A stretch of 64,000 nt of DNA from Luteimonas granuli (GCF_007795095.1 NZ_CP042218.1:2521001-2585000); one strand, 5' to 3'; counted from the stretch's first letter, positions 39,307-50,602 are shown. The notes: a model not told the origin generated them from the letters alone. Made by a program: numbers and translations.

Positions 39307-40608
39307 TCAGTGCAGTTCGCGCAGGTCCAGCCGTCGCAGCTTCGGCGCCCGCCACGCGGTCACCGCCGCCACCGCCATGGTCACGCAACCGCCGAGCACC
39401 ACGGCCGGAACCAGCCCGAGCAACCGTGCCATGGAGCCGGCATAGAAGGCGCCGAGCTCGTTCGACGAGCCCACGAACAGACCGTTGATCGACGACACCC
39501 GCCCGCGCATGGCGTCGGGCGTGGACAGCTGGAGGATGGTCGAACGAAGCACCACCGAAACGCCGTCGCACATGCCCGACAACAGCAGGAAGAAGGCCGA
39601 GAGCCAGAACGAGCGCGACAGGCCGAAGCCGATGATGCACAGCCCGAAGCCGACCACGGCCAGCAGCAGGATGCGCCCCGCATGCCGCGTCGGGGGACTG
39701 CGCGCCAAAACCACGCCCATGGCCACCGCGCCCAGCGCCGGGGCGCTGCGCAGGATGCCCAGGCCCTCGGGGCCGTAGTGGAGGATCTCCCGGATGAAGG
39801 CGGGCGCCAGCGAGATCGCGCCGCCGAACAGCACCGCGAACATGTCCAGGGCCAACGCGCCGAGCAGGATCTGGTTGGAGAACACGAAGCGCGCGCCCTC
39901 GGCGATGCTGGAGAAGATCGGCGCGCCCTGGAGGGTGATCGCCGGCTCGGTCACCTTCAGCCGGCGGATGGCGACCGCCGCCACCAGCGCGAAGGCCGCG
40001 GCCAGCGCGTAGGACGCGCCCATGCCCGCCGCGCCCACGATCACGCCGCCGATGGCGGGCCCGAGCACCATCGCCGACTGGAACACGATGCTGCCCAGGC
40101 TGGCGCCGCGGGCGAACTGCGGCCGCGGCAGCACGCGCGCGAACAGGGCGTTGTAGACCGGACCAAGGAAGGCGCGCACGGCGCCGGTCAGCACCAGCGC
40201 CGCGTAGATCCAGCCCACGCGCACCTCGCCGGCGACGCCCGAGGCGATCAGGGCCAGCGCGACCGGCGTCAGCGCCAGGCCGATGCAGGCGACCATGCCC
40301 AGCCTGCGTCGGGGCAGGTGGTCGACCAGATGGCCGGCGAAGGGCGCGACGCAGAAATAGGGGACGAGCTCGGCCAGTCCGATCAGGCCCAGCATCCACG
40401 GGTCGCGGGTCAGCTCGTAGACGTGCCAGCCCACCGTCACCGCCACGATCTGATAGCTCATGATCGTGCAGATCCGGTAGGCCATCAGCCCGCGGAACGA
40501 GGGGTTGCGCAGCGGCGCCATGCGACCGTCGTCGGGCGCCGCGCCTGGCACCGGGCCGGACGTGTTCCCGGCGGCCGGCGACTCGCCGCCGGGGCCCGCG
40601 ACGCTCAC
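39307..40608 (-). CDS. MFS transporter (DHA3-like efflux type)
   Basis: 433 aa, about 11-12 helices. Features include [23 protein letters not shown] and the loop [13 protein letters not shown], as in the MFS_3/EntS-type drug efflux group. Substrate unknown. GTG start overlaps the sufE stop (GTGA). Confidence 0.85.
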   Translation of the reverse strand: MSVAGPGGESPAAGNTSGPVPGAAPDDGRMAPLRNPSFRGLMAYRICTIMSYQIVAVTVGWHVYELTRDPWMLGLIGLAELVPYFCVAPFAGHLVDHLPRRRLGMVACIGLALTPVALALIASGVAGEVRVGWIYAALVLTGAVRAFLGPVYNALFARVLPRPQFARGASLGSIVFQSAMVLGPAIGGVIVGAAGMGASYALAAAFALVAAVAIRRLKVTEPAITLQGAPIFSSIAEGARFVFSNQILLGALALDMFAVLFGGAISLAPAFIREILHYGPEGLGILRSAPALGAVAMGVVLARSPPTRHAGRILLLAVVGFGLCIIGFGLSRSFWLSAFFLLLSGMCDGVSVVLRSTILQLSTPDAMRGRVSSINGLFVGSSNELGAFYAGSMARLLGLVPAVVLGGCVTMAVAAVTAWRAPKLRRLDLRELH

Positions 40609-41048
40609 GCCAGCGCGCGCTGCGCGGTGTCGCGGATGAAGGCGAGCAGGGCCGCGAGGCCGTTGCTGCGGGTGGGCGAGAGGTGCTTCGCCAGGCCGAT
40701 GTCGGCGATGTAGGACGGGTCGGTGTCGAGGATGTCCCGCGCGCCGCGGCCCGAATACACGCGCAGGGCCAGGTAGACCAGGCCGGAGACGATGGCCGAG
40801 TCGCTGGCCGCGACGAAGTCCAGGCGCGTGGCGTCGCCCGAGGGCACGATCCAGACCATCGACTGGCAGCCATGCAGGCGATGGGCCTCGGTGCGGAGTT
40901 CGTCGGGGAACTCCGGCAGTTTGCGGCCGAGGTCGATCAGGTACTGGTAGCGCTCGGACCAGTCGCTGAAGAAGGCGAACTCGTCGCGGATCGCGGCCTG
41001 GGCCTCGGCGGCGGTGGTTTCGAGCGGGAAGGGGGTGGCGATATCCAT
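40605..41048 (-). CDS. sufE: Cysteine desulfuration protein SufE
   Basis: 147 aa. SufE accepts sulfur from a cysteine desulfurase; the acceptor Cys is in [11 protein letters not shown]. Typical W-x-RY-x-LI-x-LG start ([16 protein letters not shown]). No other suf genes here. It starts 3 bp after cysS, forming cysS-sufE-MFS. Confidence 0.93.
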   Translation of the reverse strand: MDIATPFPLETTAAEAQAAIRDEFAFFSDWSERYQYLIDLGRKLPEFPDELRTEAHRLHGCQSMVWIVPSGDATRLDFVAASDSAIVSGLVYLALRVYSGRGARDILDTDPSYIADIGLAKHLSPTRSNGLAALLAFIRDTAQRALA

Positions 41049-41051
41049 GGT

Positions 41052-42518
41052 TCAGCCTCGCTTCCAGCGTACGCCCTGCGGTGTGTCTTCAAGCAGAACG
41101 CCCTCGGCGGCAAGCTGGTCGCGGATCGCGTCGGCGCGGCCGAAGTCGCGGGCCTGCTTGGCCGCGGCGCGTTCATCGACCAGGGCCTGGATCCGGGCAT
41201 CGTCGTCGCCGGAGGCGCCGCGTGCGAACCAGGCCGCCGGTGCCTGCTGGAGCAGGCCCAGGGCGCGGCCGCCGGCGCGCAGGGCGGCACGCAGTCCGGA
41301 CAGGGTCTGCAGGGCGTCATCGCCGGTGGCGGCGCCGTGGGCGATGTCGTTGCGCAGCGCGCGCGCCTCGGCGGCGATCGCCGCCAGTTCGGCCAGGGCC
41401 TGCGGCGTATTGAGGTCGTCGTCGAGCGCGGCTCTGATGGCCCCGGGAATCGGGGTCGTCGCCGCGGCCGCAGCGTCCGGCGCGACCCTTGAAGGCTCGC
41501 GAAGCGCCCCGGCGTCGCGGGGCGCGAGCAATGCATCGGCGTCGCGCAGGGTGCCGTACAGCCGGTCCAGCGTGCGCACGCTCTGCTCGACCAGTGCGTC
41601 CGACCATTCCAGCGGTTGCCGGTAGTGCGCCGAGAGCAGCGCGTGGCGCAGGGCCTCGGGCGGGTGGCGACGGACCAGGTCGCGCACCTTCTCGATGTTG
41701 CCCACCGACTTCGACATCTTGGCGCCGCCGAAGTTGAGCATGCCGTTGTGCAGCCAGAAGCGCGCGAACACCTTGCCGCCATGCGCGCACTCGCTCTGCG
41801 CGATCTCGTTCTCGTGGTGCGGGAACTGCAGGTCGACGCCGCCGGCGTGGATGTCGATGGTCTCGCCCAGGTGGGTGGCGGCCATGGCCGAGCATTCGAT
41901 GTGCCAGCCGGGGCGGCCGCGGCCCCAGGGCGAATCCCAGCCCGGAAGCTCGGCGGTGGAGGGCTTCCAGAGCACGAAGTCCCCGGGGTCGCGCTTGTAC
42001 GGTGCGATGTCCACGCGCGCGCCGGCCAGCATGTCCTCGGGATCGCGGCGCGAGAGCTTGCCGTAGCCGTCGAAGCTGGCCACCGAGAACAGCACGTGGC
42101 CCTCGGCGGCGTAGGCATGCCCGCCCTCGATCAGCCGCTCGATCATGGCGATGATCTCGCCGATGTGGCCGGTCGCCTCGGGCTCGATGTCGGGCGGCGC
42201 CACGCCCAGTGCGGCCATGTCCTCGCGATAGGCGGCGGCGAAGCGCCCGGTGATCGTCGAGATCGGCACGCCCTGGCCGGCGGCGGCGGCGTTGATCTTG
42301 TCGTCGACGTCGGTGATGTTGCGGGCGTAGGCCAGCCCGCCGAAGCGGCGGCGCAGGACCCCGGCCAGGACGTCGAACACCACCGGCCCGCGCGCGTTGC
42401 CGATGTGGACGTAGTTGTAGACGGTGGGCCCGCAGACGTACATCGTGATGCGCGCGGGGTCCAGGGGCTGGAAGACCTCGACCCGGCGGGTGAGGCTGTT
42501 GAAGAGTCGCAGGGTCAT
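41052..42518 (-). CDS. cysS: Cysteinyl-tRNA synthetase
   Basis: 488 aa class I synthetase. HIGH in [12 protein letters not shown] and KMSKS in [11 protein letters not shown]; zinc ligands Cys in YVCGPT and the [10 protein letters not shown] region. Full length including the C-terminal anticodon-binding part. ATG at 42518. Confidence 0.97.
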   Translation of the reverse strand: MTLRLFNSLTRRVEVFQPLDPARITMYVCGPTVYNYVHIGNARGPVVFDVLAGVLRRRFGGLAYARNITDVDDKINAAAAGQGVPISTITGRFAAAYREDMAALGVAPPDIEPEATGHIGEIIAMIERLIEGGHAYAAEGHVLFSVASFDGYGKLSRRDPEDMLAGARVDIAPYKRDPGDFVLWKPSTAELPGWDSPWGRGRPGWHIECSAMAATHLGETIDIHAGGVDLQFPHHENEIAQSECAHGGKVFARFWLHNGMLNFGGAKMSKSVGNIEKVRDLVRRHPPEALRHALLSAHYRQPLEWSDALVEQSVRTLDRLYGTLRDADALLAPRDAGALREPSRVAPDAAAAATTPIPGAIRAALDDDLNTPQALAELAAIAAEARALRNDIAHGAATGDDALQTLSGLRAALRAGGRALGLLQQAPAAWFARGASGDDDARIQALVDERAAAKQARDFGRADAIRDQLAAEGVLLEDTPQGVRWKRG

Positions 42519-42618
42519 TTCGCGGGCCGTTCGGCAGGCCGTCGATTCTACCGGCGGGGGACCGCGACAGCCACGATTCAGTCCGTTCCCGGGGAAACGC
42601 CTACACTGGCGCCTCGCC

Positions 42619-43116
42619 ATGCCTTCATTCCTGCCCGCAAAGCGGTGGCTGCCGCTGCTTCTGGCGGCCGCGTTCGCGGCGGCGCCCGCGTGGGCGCAAC
42701 ATACGGTGATCCAGGCGGAGAACGTGCGCTACGAGTACGCTCAGGTCCTGCGCGCCGAGCCCGTGTACCAGACGCTGCGTGCCACCGGCATGGTCGAGCG
42801 CTGCGAGCAGTCGAGCCTGGTGCAGCCCGGAGGGGAGGAGGGGCGGCGCGGTCTGTCGCGCGTGGTCGGCGCCGTGCGCGACGTGCTGACGCCCGGCCGC
42901 CGCGATCCGTCGGTCGACGCCGACACCGCGGACGCAGCCGGGGGCGACTGCCGCATGGTGCCCGTCGAGCGGGAGTTCCGGCGGCCCATCGCCTACGACG
43001 TCGACTACGTGGTCCGCGGGGTCAAGTACCGCTCGCGGCTGCCGCGCGACCCGGGCAACCGGCTGCGGGTGAAGGTGGCGGTGACCCCGGTCGTGCCGGA
43101 AGGCAATATCGACTGA
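42619..43116 (+). CDS. Exported conserved hypothetical protein
   Basis: 165 aa. Signal peptide (about residues 1-27, ending APAWAQ). The mature part has [20 protein letters not shown], a spacer, [33 protein letters not shown] and a Pro/Val tail. The paired cysteines and the YDVDYVV.G..Y pattern resemble small periplasmic proteins common in xanthomonads, resembling glycine-zipper/surface-antigen neighbours; no function is assigned. A TACACT -10-like box lies just upstream. Divergent from cysS. Confidence 0.75.
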   Translation: MPSFLPAKRWLPLLLAAAFAAAPAWAQHTVIQAENVRYEYAQVLRAEPVYQTLRATGMVERCEQSSLVQPGGEEGRRGLSRVVGAVRDVLTPGRRDPSVDADTADAAGGDCRMVPVEREFRRPIAYDVDYVVRGVKYRSRLPRDPGNRLRVKVAVTPVVPEGNID

Positions 43117-43165
43117 GGCCGCCGGGCGCTTGCCCGCCGCCTGCCGCCATGGGAAGATTGCCGCG

Positions 43166-43273
43166 ATGCAGCACGCCGACGCCCTTGTCCATGACCTCCT
43201 GACCTCCGCCCGGATGGCGGCGGGCATGACCTCGCGCGCGCGTCGACCGGAAGCCCACGTTCCCCTGGGTTAG
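43166..43273 (+). CDS. Possible arginine leader peptide
   Basis: A 35-codon ORF (ATG 43166) with an internal ATG at 43226 that gives the 15-residue MTSRARRPEAHVPLG. Three Arg codons (CGC, CGT, CGA) lie within four codons, at 43235-43246. A terminator follows 34 bp after the stop, then the arginine operon. The layout fits a transcription-attenuation leader; no strong ribosome-binding site is seen, so translation is unproven. Confidence 0.4.
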   Translation: MQHADALVHDLLTSARMAAGMTSRARRPEAHVPLG

Positions 43274-43306
43274 GACCGGACTGCGCCCGTCATCCGTCGT
43301 TCGAAG

Positions 43307-43328
43307 CCCGGCCCGAGCCGGGTTTTTT
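43307..43328 (+). terminator. Intrinsic terminator just before argF'
   Basis: CCCGGC, loop CCGA, GCCGGG, then six T (43323-43328). A textbook intrinsic terminator only 27 bp before the argF' ATG and 190 bp after the previous gene's stop, so it can gate transcription into the arginine operon. GGGTT at the leader stop codon (43267-43271) could pair with AGCCC (43305-43309) as a competing fold. Confidence 0.72.
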
Positions 43329-43354
43329 CGTTTTCCGATCCCTTGGACATCCTC

Positions 43355-44371
43355 ATGACTTCGTCACCCAGGCATTTCCTCAACACCCAGGACTGGAGCC
43401 GCGCGCAGATCGACGCGGTGCTCGCGGACGCCGCCCGCATGAAGCGCGAACCGATCGGCGACGCGCTGAAGGGCAGGTCCATCGCCCTGGTGTTCTTCAA
43501 TCCCTCGATGCGCACCCGCACCAGCTTCGAGCTGGGAGCGTTCCAGCTCGGCGCCCACGCCGTGGTGCTGCAGCCGGGCAAGGACGCCTGGCCGATCGAG
43601 TTCGACCTGGGCACGGTGATGGACGGCGACGCCGAAGAACACATCGCCGAGGTCGCGCGCGTGCTCAGCCAGTACGTCGACATGATCGGCGTGCGCGCCT
43701 TCCCGAAGTTCGTCGACTGGGCAGTGGACCGCGAGGACCGGGTGCTCGAGGGGTTCGCGAAGTACGCGACGGTGCCGGTGATCAACATGGAGACCATCAC
43801 CCATCCCTGCCAGGAGCTGGCGCACGCGCTGGCGCTGCAGGAGCACTTCGGCACCAGCGACCTGCGCGGGAAGAAGTACGTGCTGACCTGGACGTACCAC
43901 CCGAAGCCGCTCAACACCGCGGTCGCCAACTCGGCGCTGACCATCGCCACCCGCATGGGCATGGACGTGACCCTGCTGTGCCCGACGCCGGAGTACGTGC
44001 TCGACGAACGCTACATGGGCTGGGCCGGACAGAACGTGTCCGAGAGCGGCGGCTCGCTGACCGTCAGCCACGACATCGAGAGCGCCTACGCCGGCGCCGA
44101 CGTGGTCTACGCCAAGAGCTGGGGCGCGCTGCCGTACTTCGGCAACTGGGGCCCGGAGAAGCCGATCCGCGACCGGTACCGCCACTTCATGGTCGACGAG
44201 ACGAAGATGGCGCTGACCAACGACGGCGTCTTCAGCCACTGCCTGCCGCTGCGCCGCAACGTGAAGGCCACCGACGCGGTGATGGATTCGCCGCGCTGCA
44301 TCGCCGTGCAGGAGGCGGGCAACCGCCTGCACGTGCAGAAAGCGGTGATGAAGGCGCTGGCCGCGCGCTGA
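43355..44371 (+). CDS. argF': N-acetylornithine carbamoyltransferase
   Basis: 338 aa. Carbamoylates N-acetylornithine to N-acetylcitrulline, the xanthomonad variant of arginine synthesis. Carbamoyl-phosphate site FFNPSMRTRTSFE; HPCQELAHALAL; and HCLPLRRNVKATD, where ordinary ornithine enzymes have HCLPA. The WTYHPKPLNTAVANS segment is also typical of this subgroup. First gene of argF'-G-E-B-C-H. Confidence 0.95.
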   Translation: MTSSPRHFLNTQDWSRAQIDAVLADAARMKREPIGDALKGRSIALVFFNPSMRTRTSFELGAFQLGAHAVVLQPGKDAWPIEFDLGTVMDGDAEEHIAEVARVLSQYVDMIGVRAFPKFVDWAVDREDRVLEGFAKYATVPVINMETITHPCQELAHALALQEHFGTSDLRGKKYVLTWTYHPKPLNTAVANSALTIATRMGMDVTLLCPTPEYVLDERYMGWAGQNVSESGGSLTVSHDIESAYAGADVVYAKSWGALPYFGNWGPEKPIRDRYRHFMVDETKMALTNDGVFSHCLPLRRNVKATDAVMDSPRCIAVQEAGNRLHVQKAVMKALAAR

Positions 44372-44416
44372 AGCCGGTCTGATCCGTCCCCGTGATCCAT
44401 TATCGAGACCCCCGAC

Positions 44417-45625
44417 ATGACCGCTGCATCCGAATCCAAAGACATCGTCCTGGCCTTCTCCGGGGGGCTCGACACCAGCTTCTGCGTGCCCTGGCTGAAA
44501 GAGCGCGGCTGGACCGTGCACACGGTGTTCGCCGATACCGGCGGCGTGGACGCCGCCGAGCGGGCGACGATCGAAGCCCGCGCGGCGGAGCTCGGCGTGG
44601 CCAGCCATGTCACCGTCGACGGGGGCCCAGCGATCTGGGAGGGCTTCGTCAAACCCTTCGTCTGGGCGGGAGAGGCCTACCAGGGCCAGTACCCGCTGCT
44701 GGTGTCCGACCGCTACCTGATCGTGGATGCCGCGCTGGCGCGCGCGCGCGACCTCGGCACCAATGCGATCGCCCACGGCTGCACCGGCATGGGCAACGAC
44801 CAGGTGCGCTTCGACCTCGCGGTGAAGGCATCGGGAGACTTCCGCATCGTGGCCCCGATCCGCGAGATCCAGAAGGAACACACGCAGACCCGCGCCTACG
44901 AGCAGGCCTATCTCGAAGAGCGCGGCTTCGGCGTGCAGTCCAGGCAGAAGGCCTACACCATCAACGAGAACCTGCTCGGCATCACCATGTCCGGCGGCGA
45001 GATCGACCGCTGGGAGGCGCCGGGCGAGGGCGCGCGCGGATGGTGCGCGCCGCGCTCGGCCTGGCCGGACGAACCGCTGCAGGTCGCGCTGCGCTTCGTC
45101 AACGGCGAAGCGGTGGGACTGGACGGCGAGGACGTGGAGGGCGCGAGGCTGCTGGCGCGCCTCAACACGATGTTCGCGCCCTACGGCGTGGGTCGCGGCA
45201 TCTATACGGGCGACACCACCATCGGCCTCAAGGGACGCATCGTGTACGAGGCGCCGGGACTCACCGCCCTGCTCGCGGCGCACCGCGCGCTGGAAGAGGC
45301 GGTGCTGACCAAGCAGCAGAACCGCTTCAAGCCTGACATCGGCCGCAAGTGGGTGGAGCTGGTGTACGAGGGCTTCTACCACGACCCCCTGAAGGCCGAC
45401 CTCGAGGCCTTCCTGGCCTCGTCGCAGCGCATGGTCAACGGCGAGGTGATGCTGGAGACCCGCGGCGGCCGCGTCGACGCGGTGGCCGTGCGTTCGCCGC
45501 ACATCCTCAACGCCAGCGGCGCCACCTATGCGCAGTCCGCGGACTGGGGCGTGGAGGAGGCCGAGGGCTTCATCAAGCTGTTCGGCATGAGCAGCACGCT
45601 GTGGGCCGAGGTCAACGCGCCGTGA
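44417..45625 (+). CDS. argG: Argininosuccinate synthase
   Basis: 402 aa. Ligates citrulline and aspartate with ATP. ATP motif [23 protein letters not shown], and [10 protein letters not shown] present. Slight divergence from the E. coli form in the C-terminal part, as in other xanthomonads. 45 bp after argF'; argE overlaps its end. Confidence 0.96.
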   Translation: MTAASESKDIVLAFSGGLDTSFCVPWLKERGWTVHTVFADTGGVDAAERATIEARAAELGVASHVTVDGGPAIWEGFVKPFVWAGEAYQGQYPLLVSDRYLIVDAALARARDLGTNAIAHGCTGMGNDQVRFDLAVKASGDFRIVAPIREIQKEHTQTRAYEQAYLEERGFGVQSRQKAYTINENLLGITMSGGEIDRWEAPGEGARGWCAPRSAWPDEPLQVALRFVNGEAVGLDGEDVEGARLLARLNTMFAPYGVGRGIYTGDTTIGLKGRIVYEAPGLTALLAAHRALEEAVLTKQQNRFKPDIGRKWVELVYEGFYHDPLKADLEAFLASSQRMVNGEVMLETRGGRVDAVAVRSPHILNASGATYAQSADWGVEEAEGFIKLFGMSSTLWAEVNAP

Positions 45626-46737
45626 CCCCCCCGCTCGACGAGGTCCTCCGCCACCTCGCGGCGCTGGTGTCGTTCGATACCCGCAACCCGCCGCGTGCGA
45701 TCGGCACCGGCGGCATCTTCGACTACATTCGCGCGCAGCTGCCGGACTTCTTGGTCACGGTCACCGACCACGGTGCCGGCGCGGTGTCGCTGTTCGCGCG
45801 CCGCGGCGATCCGGCGCTGCTGTTCAACGTGCACCTGGACACGGTGCCGGACTCGCCGGCGTGGAGCGGCGACCCGCACGTGCTGCGCGTCCAGGGCGAC
45901 CGCGCCATCGGGCTGGGCGCCTGCGACATCAAGGGCGCGGCCGCGGCGCTGATCGCCGCCGCACGGGCGGTGCCGGGCGATGCCGCCTTCCTTTTCAGCA
46001 GCGACGAGGAGGCCAACGACCCGCGCTGCATCGCCGCCTTCCTGGCCACCGCCCATGGCTTCCGCCGTGTGCTGGTGGCCGAGCCGACCGGCTGCGAGGC
46101 GGTGCTCGCGCACCGCGGCATCGCCGCCGTGCAGCTGCGCTTCCACGGTGAGGCCGGGCACGCATCGGGCGCACAGGCGCTGACGGCCAGCGCCGTGCAC
46201 AAGGCGATGCGCTGGGGCGTGGAGGCGCTGGCGCTGGCCGAGGGCGAGGCGCAGCAGCGCTTCGGTGGCCTGACCGGTCTGCGCTTCAACATCGGCCGCG
46301 TCGAGGGCGGCATCAAGGCCAACGTGATCGCCCCGGCCGCGGAAGTGCGCTTCGGCTTCCGTCCGCTGCCCTCGCATGACGTGGAGCAGCTGCATGCGCG
46401 CTTCGCCGCGCTGGCGCCGGAGGGCAGCGACTACGCCGTCACCTTCCACGGTCCCTCGCTGCCCGCCGGTGAGGCCTCCGCCGCGGAAGAGCGCCGGCTG
46501 GCCGCGCGGGAGTTCGCCGAAGGGCTCGGCCTGCCGATCGGCAATGCGGTCGACTTCTGGACCGAGGCCTCGCTGTTCTCCGCCGCGGGCCTCGACGCCG
46601 TGGTCTACGGCCCCGGCCACATCGCCCAGGCCCACACGGCCGACGAATTCGTCTCCATCGACCAGCTGCGCACCTATGCCGGGGCGGTGGCGCGGGTGAT
46701 CGGGGGAGAAGCATTGGCCACGGATTTACGCGAATGA
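45622..46737 (+). CDS. argE: Acetylornithine/N-acetylcitrulline deacetylase
   Basis: 371 aa M20 metallopeptidase. Metal ligands: [10 protein letters not shown] (His, Asp), [18 protein letters not shown] (catalytic Glu pair) and PGHIAQAHT near the end. Because the pathway here makes N-acetylcitrulline, that is the expected substrate, as shown for the Xanthomonas enzyme. GTG start overlapping argG. The last ten codons lie inside a dispersed palindromic repeat. Confidence 0.93.
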   Translation: MTPPLDEVLRHLAALVSFDTRNPPRAIGTGGIFDYIRAQLPDFLVTVTDHGAGAVSLFARRGDPALLFNVHLDTVPDSPAWSGDPHVLRVQGDRAIGLGACDIKGAAAALIAAARAVPGDAAFLFSSDEEANDPRCIAAFLATAHGFRRVLVAEPTGCEAVLAHRGIAAVQLRFHGEAGHASGAQALTASAVHKAMRWGVEALALAEGEAQQRFGGLTGLRFNIGRVEGGIKANVIAPAAEVRFGFRPLPSHDVEQLHARFAALAPEGSDYAVTFHGPSLPAGEASAAEERRLAAREFAEGLGLPIGNAVDFWTEASLFSAAGLDAVVYGPGHIAQAHTADEFVSIDQLRTYAGAVARVIGGEALATDLRE

Positions 46738-46863
46738 ACGCGGATTTGCACGAACAGGGCAAAGACGGGCGAAAGGAAAAGCGTTCCCGGCCGCGTCATC
46801 CGTGGTCAAAAAGCTTCTGCTCTGTCCGTGCAAATCCGCGGCCGATCCGCGTCAATCCGTGGC
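46717..46863. repeat. Dispersed inverted repeat with about 10-bp internal period
   Basis: Arms 46717-46757 and 46820-46863 are near-perfect inverted copies (GCCACGGATT.ACGCG.AT...CGCGGATTTGCACG.ACAG) around a 62-bp centre. Each arm repeats ATCCGCG/ATCCGTG every 10-11 bp. A related copy lies at 62934-63026. It overlaps the 3' end of argE and fills the argE-argB gap; no gene there is credible. Confidence 0.75.
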
Positions 46864-46897
46864 AAGAAACCGCCATCCAACCTGCGAAGCACGATCC

Positions 46898-48229
46898 ATG
46901 CAAGCACACGCCCAGACCCGCCAGACCATCATCCGCCTGCTCTCGAGCATGGGCAGCGCCAAGGAGATCAGCCAGTACCTGAAGCGCTTCTCGCAGGTCG
47001 ACGCGCGGCGCTTCGCCGTGGTCAAGGTCGGCGGCGCGGTACTGCGCGACGACCTGGAGGCCCTGACCTCGTCGCTGGCCTTCCTGCAGCAGGTGGGGCT
47101 GACGCCGATCGTGGTCCACGGCGCCGGCCCGCAGCTCGACGAGGCGATGCAGGCCGCGGGCATCGAGAAGCGCACCGTCGACAACCTGCGCCATACCGAC
47201 GCGGCGGGCCTGGCGATCGTCCGCCGGGTGATGCGGCAGCAGAACCTGCGCCTGGTCGAGGCGCTGCAGGTGGAGGGTGTGCGCGCCACCTCGATCCAGT
47301 CGGGCGTGTTCGAGTGCGCCTTCCTCGACCGCGAGCGCTACGGGCTGGTCGGGCAGGTGATGCGCGTGGACACCGACGGCATCGGCGCGGCGATCAAGGC
47401 CGGCTCGATTCCCGTCATCACTTCGCTGGGCGAGACCGCCGACGGCCAGATCGTCAACGTCAACGCCGACTGGGCGGCCAACGAGCTGATCAAGACCCTG
47501 CAGCCGTACAAGATCGTGTTCCTGACCGGGACCGGCGGCCTGCTCGGCCCCGACGGCAAGGTGATCGATTCCATCAACCTCAGCACCGAGTACGAGGAGC
47601 TGCTGGCGCAGCCCTGGCTGCACTCGGGCATGCGGTTGAAGATCGAGCAGGTGCACAACCTGCTGATGGCGCTGCCGCCGTCGTCCTCGGTGTCGATCAC
47701 GCGGCCTGACCAGCTGGCGCGCGAGCTGTTCACGCACAGGGGCTCGGGAACCCTGGTGCGCCGCGGCGAGCGCGTGCTGCGCGCGGATTCCTGGGACGGG
47801 CTCGACCTGCCGCGGCTGCGCCTGCTGATCGAGTCGGCGTTCGGGCGGAGCCTGCTGCCGGACTACTTCGAGCGCACGCCGCTGCTGCGCGCCTACGTCA
47901 GCGAGAACTACCGCACCGCGGTGATCCTGACCGCGGTCGACGGCGTGCCCTACCTCGACAAGTTCGCCGTGCTCGACGATGCCCAGGGCGAGGGCCTGGG
48001 GCGCGCGGTATGGCAGGTGATGCGCGAGGAAACCCCGACGCTGTTCTGGCGCTCGCGCCAGGGCAATCCGGCCAACGCCTTCTACTCCGCCGAAAGCGAC
48101 GGGTCCATCCGGCAGGATCCGTGGAAGGTGTTCTGGTACGGCATGGACGGCTTCCCGGAGATCGAACGCGCCGTCGTCCACTGCGCCGGCCGGCCCGCGA
48201 CCCTGGCGGACAAGGAGGCAGCGGCATGA
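46898..48229 (+). CDS. argB: Bifunctional N-acetylglutamate kinase/synthase
   Basis: 443 aa. N-terminal amino-acid kinase domain (about residues 20-290): [37 protein letters not shown]-terminal GNAT/DUF619 acetyltransferase domain (about 300-440): [40 protein letters not shown]. This NAGS-K fusion catalyses the first two steps of arginine synthesis in xanthomonads, so no separate argA is needed. It is likely the arginine-inhibited step. ATG 46898 chosen just after the repeat. Confidence 0.94.
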   Translation: MQAHAQTRQTIIRLLSSMGSAKEISQYLKRFSQVDARRFAVVKVGGAVLRDDLEALTSSLAFLQQVGLTPIVVHGAGPQLDEAMQAAGIEKRTVDNLRHTDAAGLAIVRRVMRQQNLRLVEALQVEGVRATSIQSGVFECAFLDRERYGLVGQVMRVDTDGIGAAIKAGSIPVITSLGETADGQIVNVNADWAANELIKTLQPYKIVFLTGTGGLLGPDGKVIDSINLSTEYEELLAQPWLHSGMRLKIEQVHNLLMALPPSSSVSITRPDQLARELFTHRGSGTLVRRGERVLRADSWDGLDLPRLRLLIESAFGRSLLPDYFERTPLLRAYVSENYRTAVILTAVDGVPYLDKFAVLDDAQGEGLGRAVWQVMREETPTLFWRSRQGNPANAFYSAESDGSIRQDPWKVFWYGMDGFPEIERAVVHCAGRPATLADKEAAA

Positions 48230-49173
48230 AGAAGACCGTCGGCATCATCGGCGCGCGCGGCCACACCGGCGCCGAGCTCATCCGCCTGCTGGCGGCGCAC
48301 CCGGGCTTCGAACTGGCGGCGGTGTCCTCGCGCGAACTCGATGGCCAGCGCGTCGCCGACCATGTGCCGGAATATGGCGGTGACCTGCGCTACGCCAACC
48401 TCGCTCCCGGGGCGCTGGCCGCGCTGGGACTGGACGCCTGGGTGCTGGCGATGCCGAACGGCAAGTCCGGCGTCTTCGTGGAGGCCCTCGCCGGGGCCGG
48501 CGCCGATCCGGTGATCGTCGATCTGTCGGCCGACCACCGCTTCGACGACGCCTGGCACTACGGCCTCCCGGAGCTCACCCGCGACGCCCACGAAGGCCGG
48601 CGCCGCATCGCCAACCCCGGCTGCTACGCCAGCGCCATGCAGCTGGCGGTCGCGCCGATGCTCGACCTGCTCGACGGCCCGGTGCAGTGCTTCGGCGTCT
48701 CCGGCTATTCCGGCGCCGGCACCACGCCTTCGGACCGCAACGACGTCGACAAGCTGCGCGACAACCTGATGCCCTACGCGCTGGTCGACCACCTGCACGA
48801 GCGCGAGGTCACCCGCCATCTCGGCGCCCCGGTGGAGTTCATGCCGCACGTGGCGCCGCATTTCCGCGGCATCACCCTCACGGCGAACATGCACCTGCGC
48901 GAACCGGTCGTGGCCGAGGCCGTGGAAGCGGCCTATCGCGCCCGCTACGAGGACGAGCCGCTGGTGAGCGTGACCACGGAGGCGCCGTGGGTGAGCCGGA
49001 TCGCCGGCAGGCACGGCGTCGAGATCGGCGGGTTCACCGTCTCGGAGGACGGGCACCGGCTCGTCGTCGTCGCCACGCTCGACAACCTGCTCAAGGGCGC
49101 CGCCACCCAGGCTCTGCAGAACCTCAACCTCGCCTTCGGCTATCCCGAAACCCGGGGCATTCCCCTCGACTGA
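48226..49173 (+). CDS. argC: N-acetyl-gamma-glutamyl-phosphate reductase
   Basis: 315 aa. NADPH motif [14 protein letters not shown]; catalytic Cys in [25 protein letters not shown]. Reduces N-acetylglutamyl phosphate to the semialdehyde. AGGAGG upstream; ATGA overlap with argB. Confidence 0.96.
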   Translation: MKKTVGIIGARGHTGAELIRLLAAHPGFELAAVSSRELDGQRVADHVPEYGGDLRYANLAPGALAALGLDAWVLAMPNGKSGVFVEALAGAGADPVIVDLSADHRFDDAWHYGLPELTRDAHEGRRRIANPGCYASAMQLAVAPMLDLLDGPVQCFGVSGYSGAGTTPSDRNDVDKLRDNLMPYALVDHLHEREVTRHLGAPVEFMPHVAPHFRGITLTANMHLREPVVAEAVEAAYRARYEDEPLVSVTTEAPWVSRIAGRHGVEIGGFTVSEDGHRLVVVATLDNLLKGAATQALQNLNLAFGYPETRGIPLD

Positions 49174-49183
49174 TCCTTTTTTC

Positions 49184-49245
49184 CTGTAGGAGCGGCTATA
49201 GCCGCGACGGGACGCCGACAATCGCGGCTATCGCCGCTCCTACAG
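49184..49245. repeat. GTAG-type REP palindrome
   Basis: Arms GTAGGAGCGGCTATAGCCGC and the matching inverse with one mismatch, ending CTCCTAC. Located between argC and argH, after a short T-rich stretch; may attenuate or stabilise the operon mRNA. Confidence 0.85.
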
Positions 49246-49273
49246 AAGCAGCGGCAAGCACATGGAGAATGAA

Positions 49274-50569
49274 ATGAGCGACCTCCTCTGGCAGAAGCCC
49301 GGCGTCAGCGTCGATGCCGGCATCCAGGCCTTCCTGGCCGGCGACGACGTGGTGCTGGACCGCGATTTCTTCCTCCACGACATCCAGGCCAGCCGCGCCC
49401 ACGCCGAAGGGCTGCAACGCATCGACATCCTGTCGGCGGACGAGCTCGCCGCCATCGGGCGCGAGCTGGACGTGCTGGCGGACGATTTCCGCGCCGGCCG
49501 CTTCATCCTCGACGAGCGCTACGAGGACGGCCATTCCGCCATCGAGGCGCGCCTGACCGACCGCCTGGGCGACGCCGGCCGCCGCATCCATACCGGCCGC
49601 AGCCGCAACGACCAGGTGCTGGTCGCCACGCGCCTGTGGCTGAAGGACAAGCTGGCCCGCACGCGCGCGCTCTGCGTCGAGGCCGCCGGCATCGCCCTCG
49701 ACCGCGCACGGGCCGAAGCCGACGTGCCGCTTCCCGGCTACACGCACCTGCAGCGCGCCGTGGTCAGCTCGCTGGGCATGTGGTGGGCGGCCTGGGCCGA
49801 GGCCTTCATCGACGACGCCACGCGCGCCGCCGACACCCTGGCCTGGATCGACGCCAATCCGCTCGGCAGCGCCGCGGGCTACGGCGTCAACCTGCCGCTC
49901 GACCGCGACCACACCACCGCCGCCCTCGGCTTCGGCCGCATGCAGGTGGCGGCGACCTACGCGCAGCTGTCGCGCGGCAAGTTCGAGATGGCGGCGATCG
50001 AAGCGCTGTCGAGCGCGATGCTCGACCTGCGCCGCCTGGCCTGGGACCTGAGCCTGTTCACCTCGGGCGAGTACGGCTTCGTGACGCTGCCGGCGCAGTA
50101 CACCACCGGCAGCTCGATCATGCCCAACAAGCGCAACCCGGACGTGATCGAACTGATGCGCGCGACCTATGCCAGCGTGGCCGCGGCGCGCTGCGAGATC
50201 GAGCAGCTGCTGTCGCTGCCCTCGGGCTACCACCGCGACCTGCAGATCTCGAAGGGCGCTCTGTTCCACGGCTTCGGCAAGGGCCTGCAGGCGCTGGCGC
50301 TGCTGCCCGACCTGCTGCGCAATCTCGACTGGGACGCGGAGCGGATGCGCGCGGCGCTGGAGCCGTCGATGTACGCCACCGACCTCGCCGTGGACATGGC
50401 GCGCGAAGGCTTGCCGTTCCGTGACGCCTACCGCCAGGCCGCCGACCCCGCACGCTGGGCGGAAGGCGATCCGGCCGCGAGCCTGGCGGCGCGGGTGTCG
50501 CCGGGCGCGGCGGGCGACCCCAGGTTCGACGAGTTGCGCCGGCGCCTGTCGGCCCTGTGCACGCCGTAG
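49274..50569 (+). CDS. argH: Argininosuccinate lyase
   Basis: 431 aa. Signature [21 protein letters not shown], and GYTHLQRAV. Splits argininosuccinate into arginine and fumarate. ATG 49274 has GGAGAA upstream; ATG 49262 four codons earlier is possible. Last gene of the arginine cluster. Confidence 0.96.
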   Translation: MSDLLWQKPGVSVDAGIQAFLAGDDVVLDRDFFLHDIQASRAHAEGLQRIDILSADELAAIGRELDVLADDFRAGRFILDERYEDGHSAIEARLTDRLGDAGRRIHTGRSRNDQVLVATRLWLKDKLARTRALCVEAAGIALDRARAEADVPLPGYTHLQRAVVSSLGMWWAAWAEAFIDDATRAADTLAWIDANPLGSAAGYGVNLPLDRDHTTAALGFGRMQVAATYAQLSRGKFEMAAIEALSSAMLDLRRLAWDLSLFTSGEYGFVTLPAQYTTGSSIMPNKRNPDVIELMRATYASVAAARCEIEQLLSLPSGYHRDLQISKGALFHGFGKGLQALALLPDLLRNLDWDAERMRAALEPSMYATDLAVDMAREGLPFRDAYRQAADPARWAEGDPAASLAARVSPGAAGDPRFDELRRRLSALCTP

Positions 50570-50602
50570 GGTCACCGGCCTGCCGTTCCTGGAGCCGCGC
50601 CC

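Noticed and set aside
43149..43202. 17-codon ORF from ATG 43149 as the arginine leader
   Set aside because: It contains only two separated Arg codons and ends about 100 bp before the terminator, so it fits an attenuator less well than 43226-43273.
46734..46982. Small ORF between argE and argB
   Set aside because: It is a translation of the dispersed inverted repeat and of the argB 5' end.
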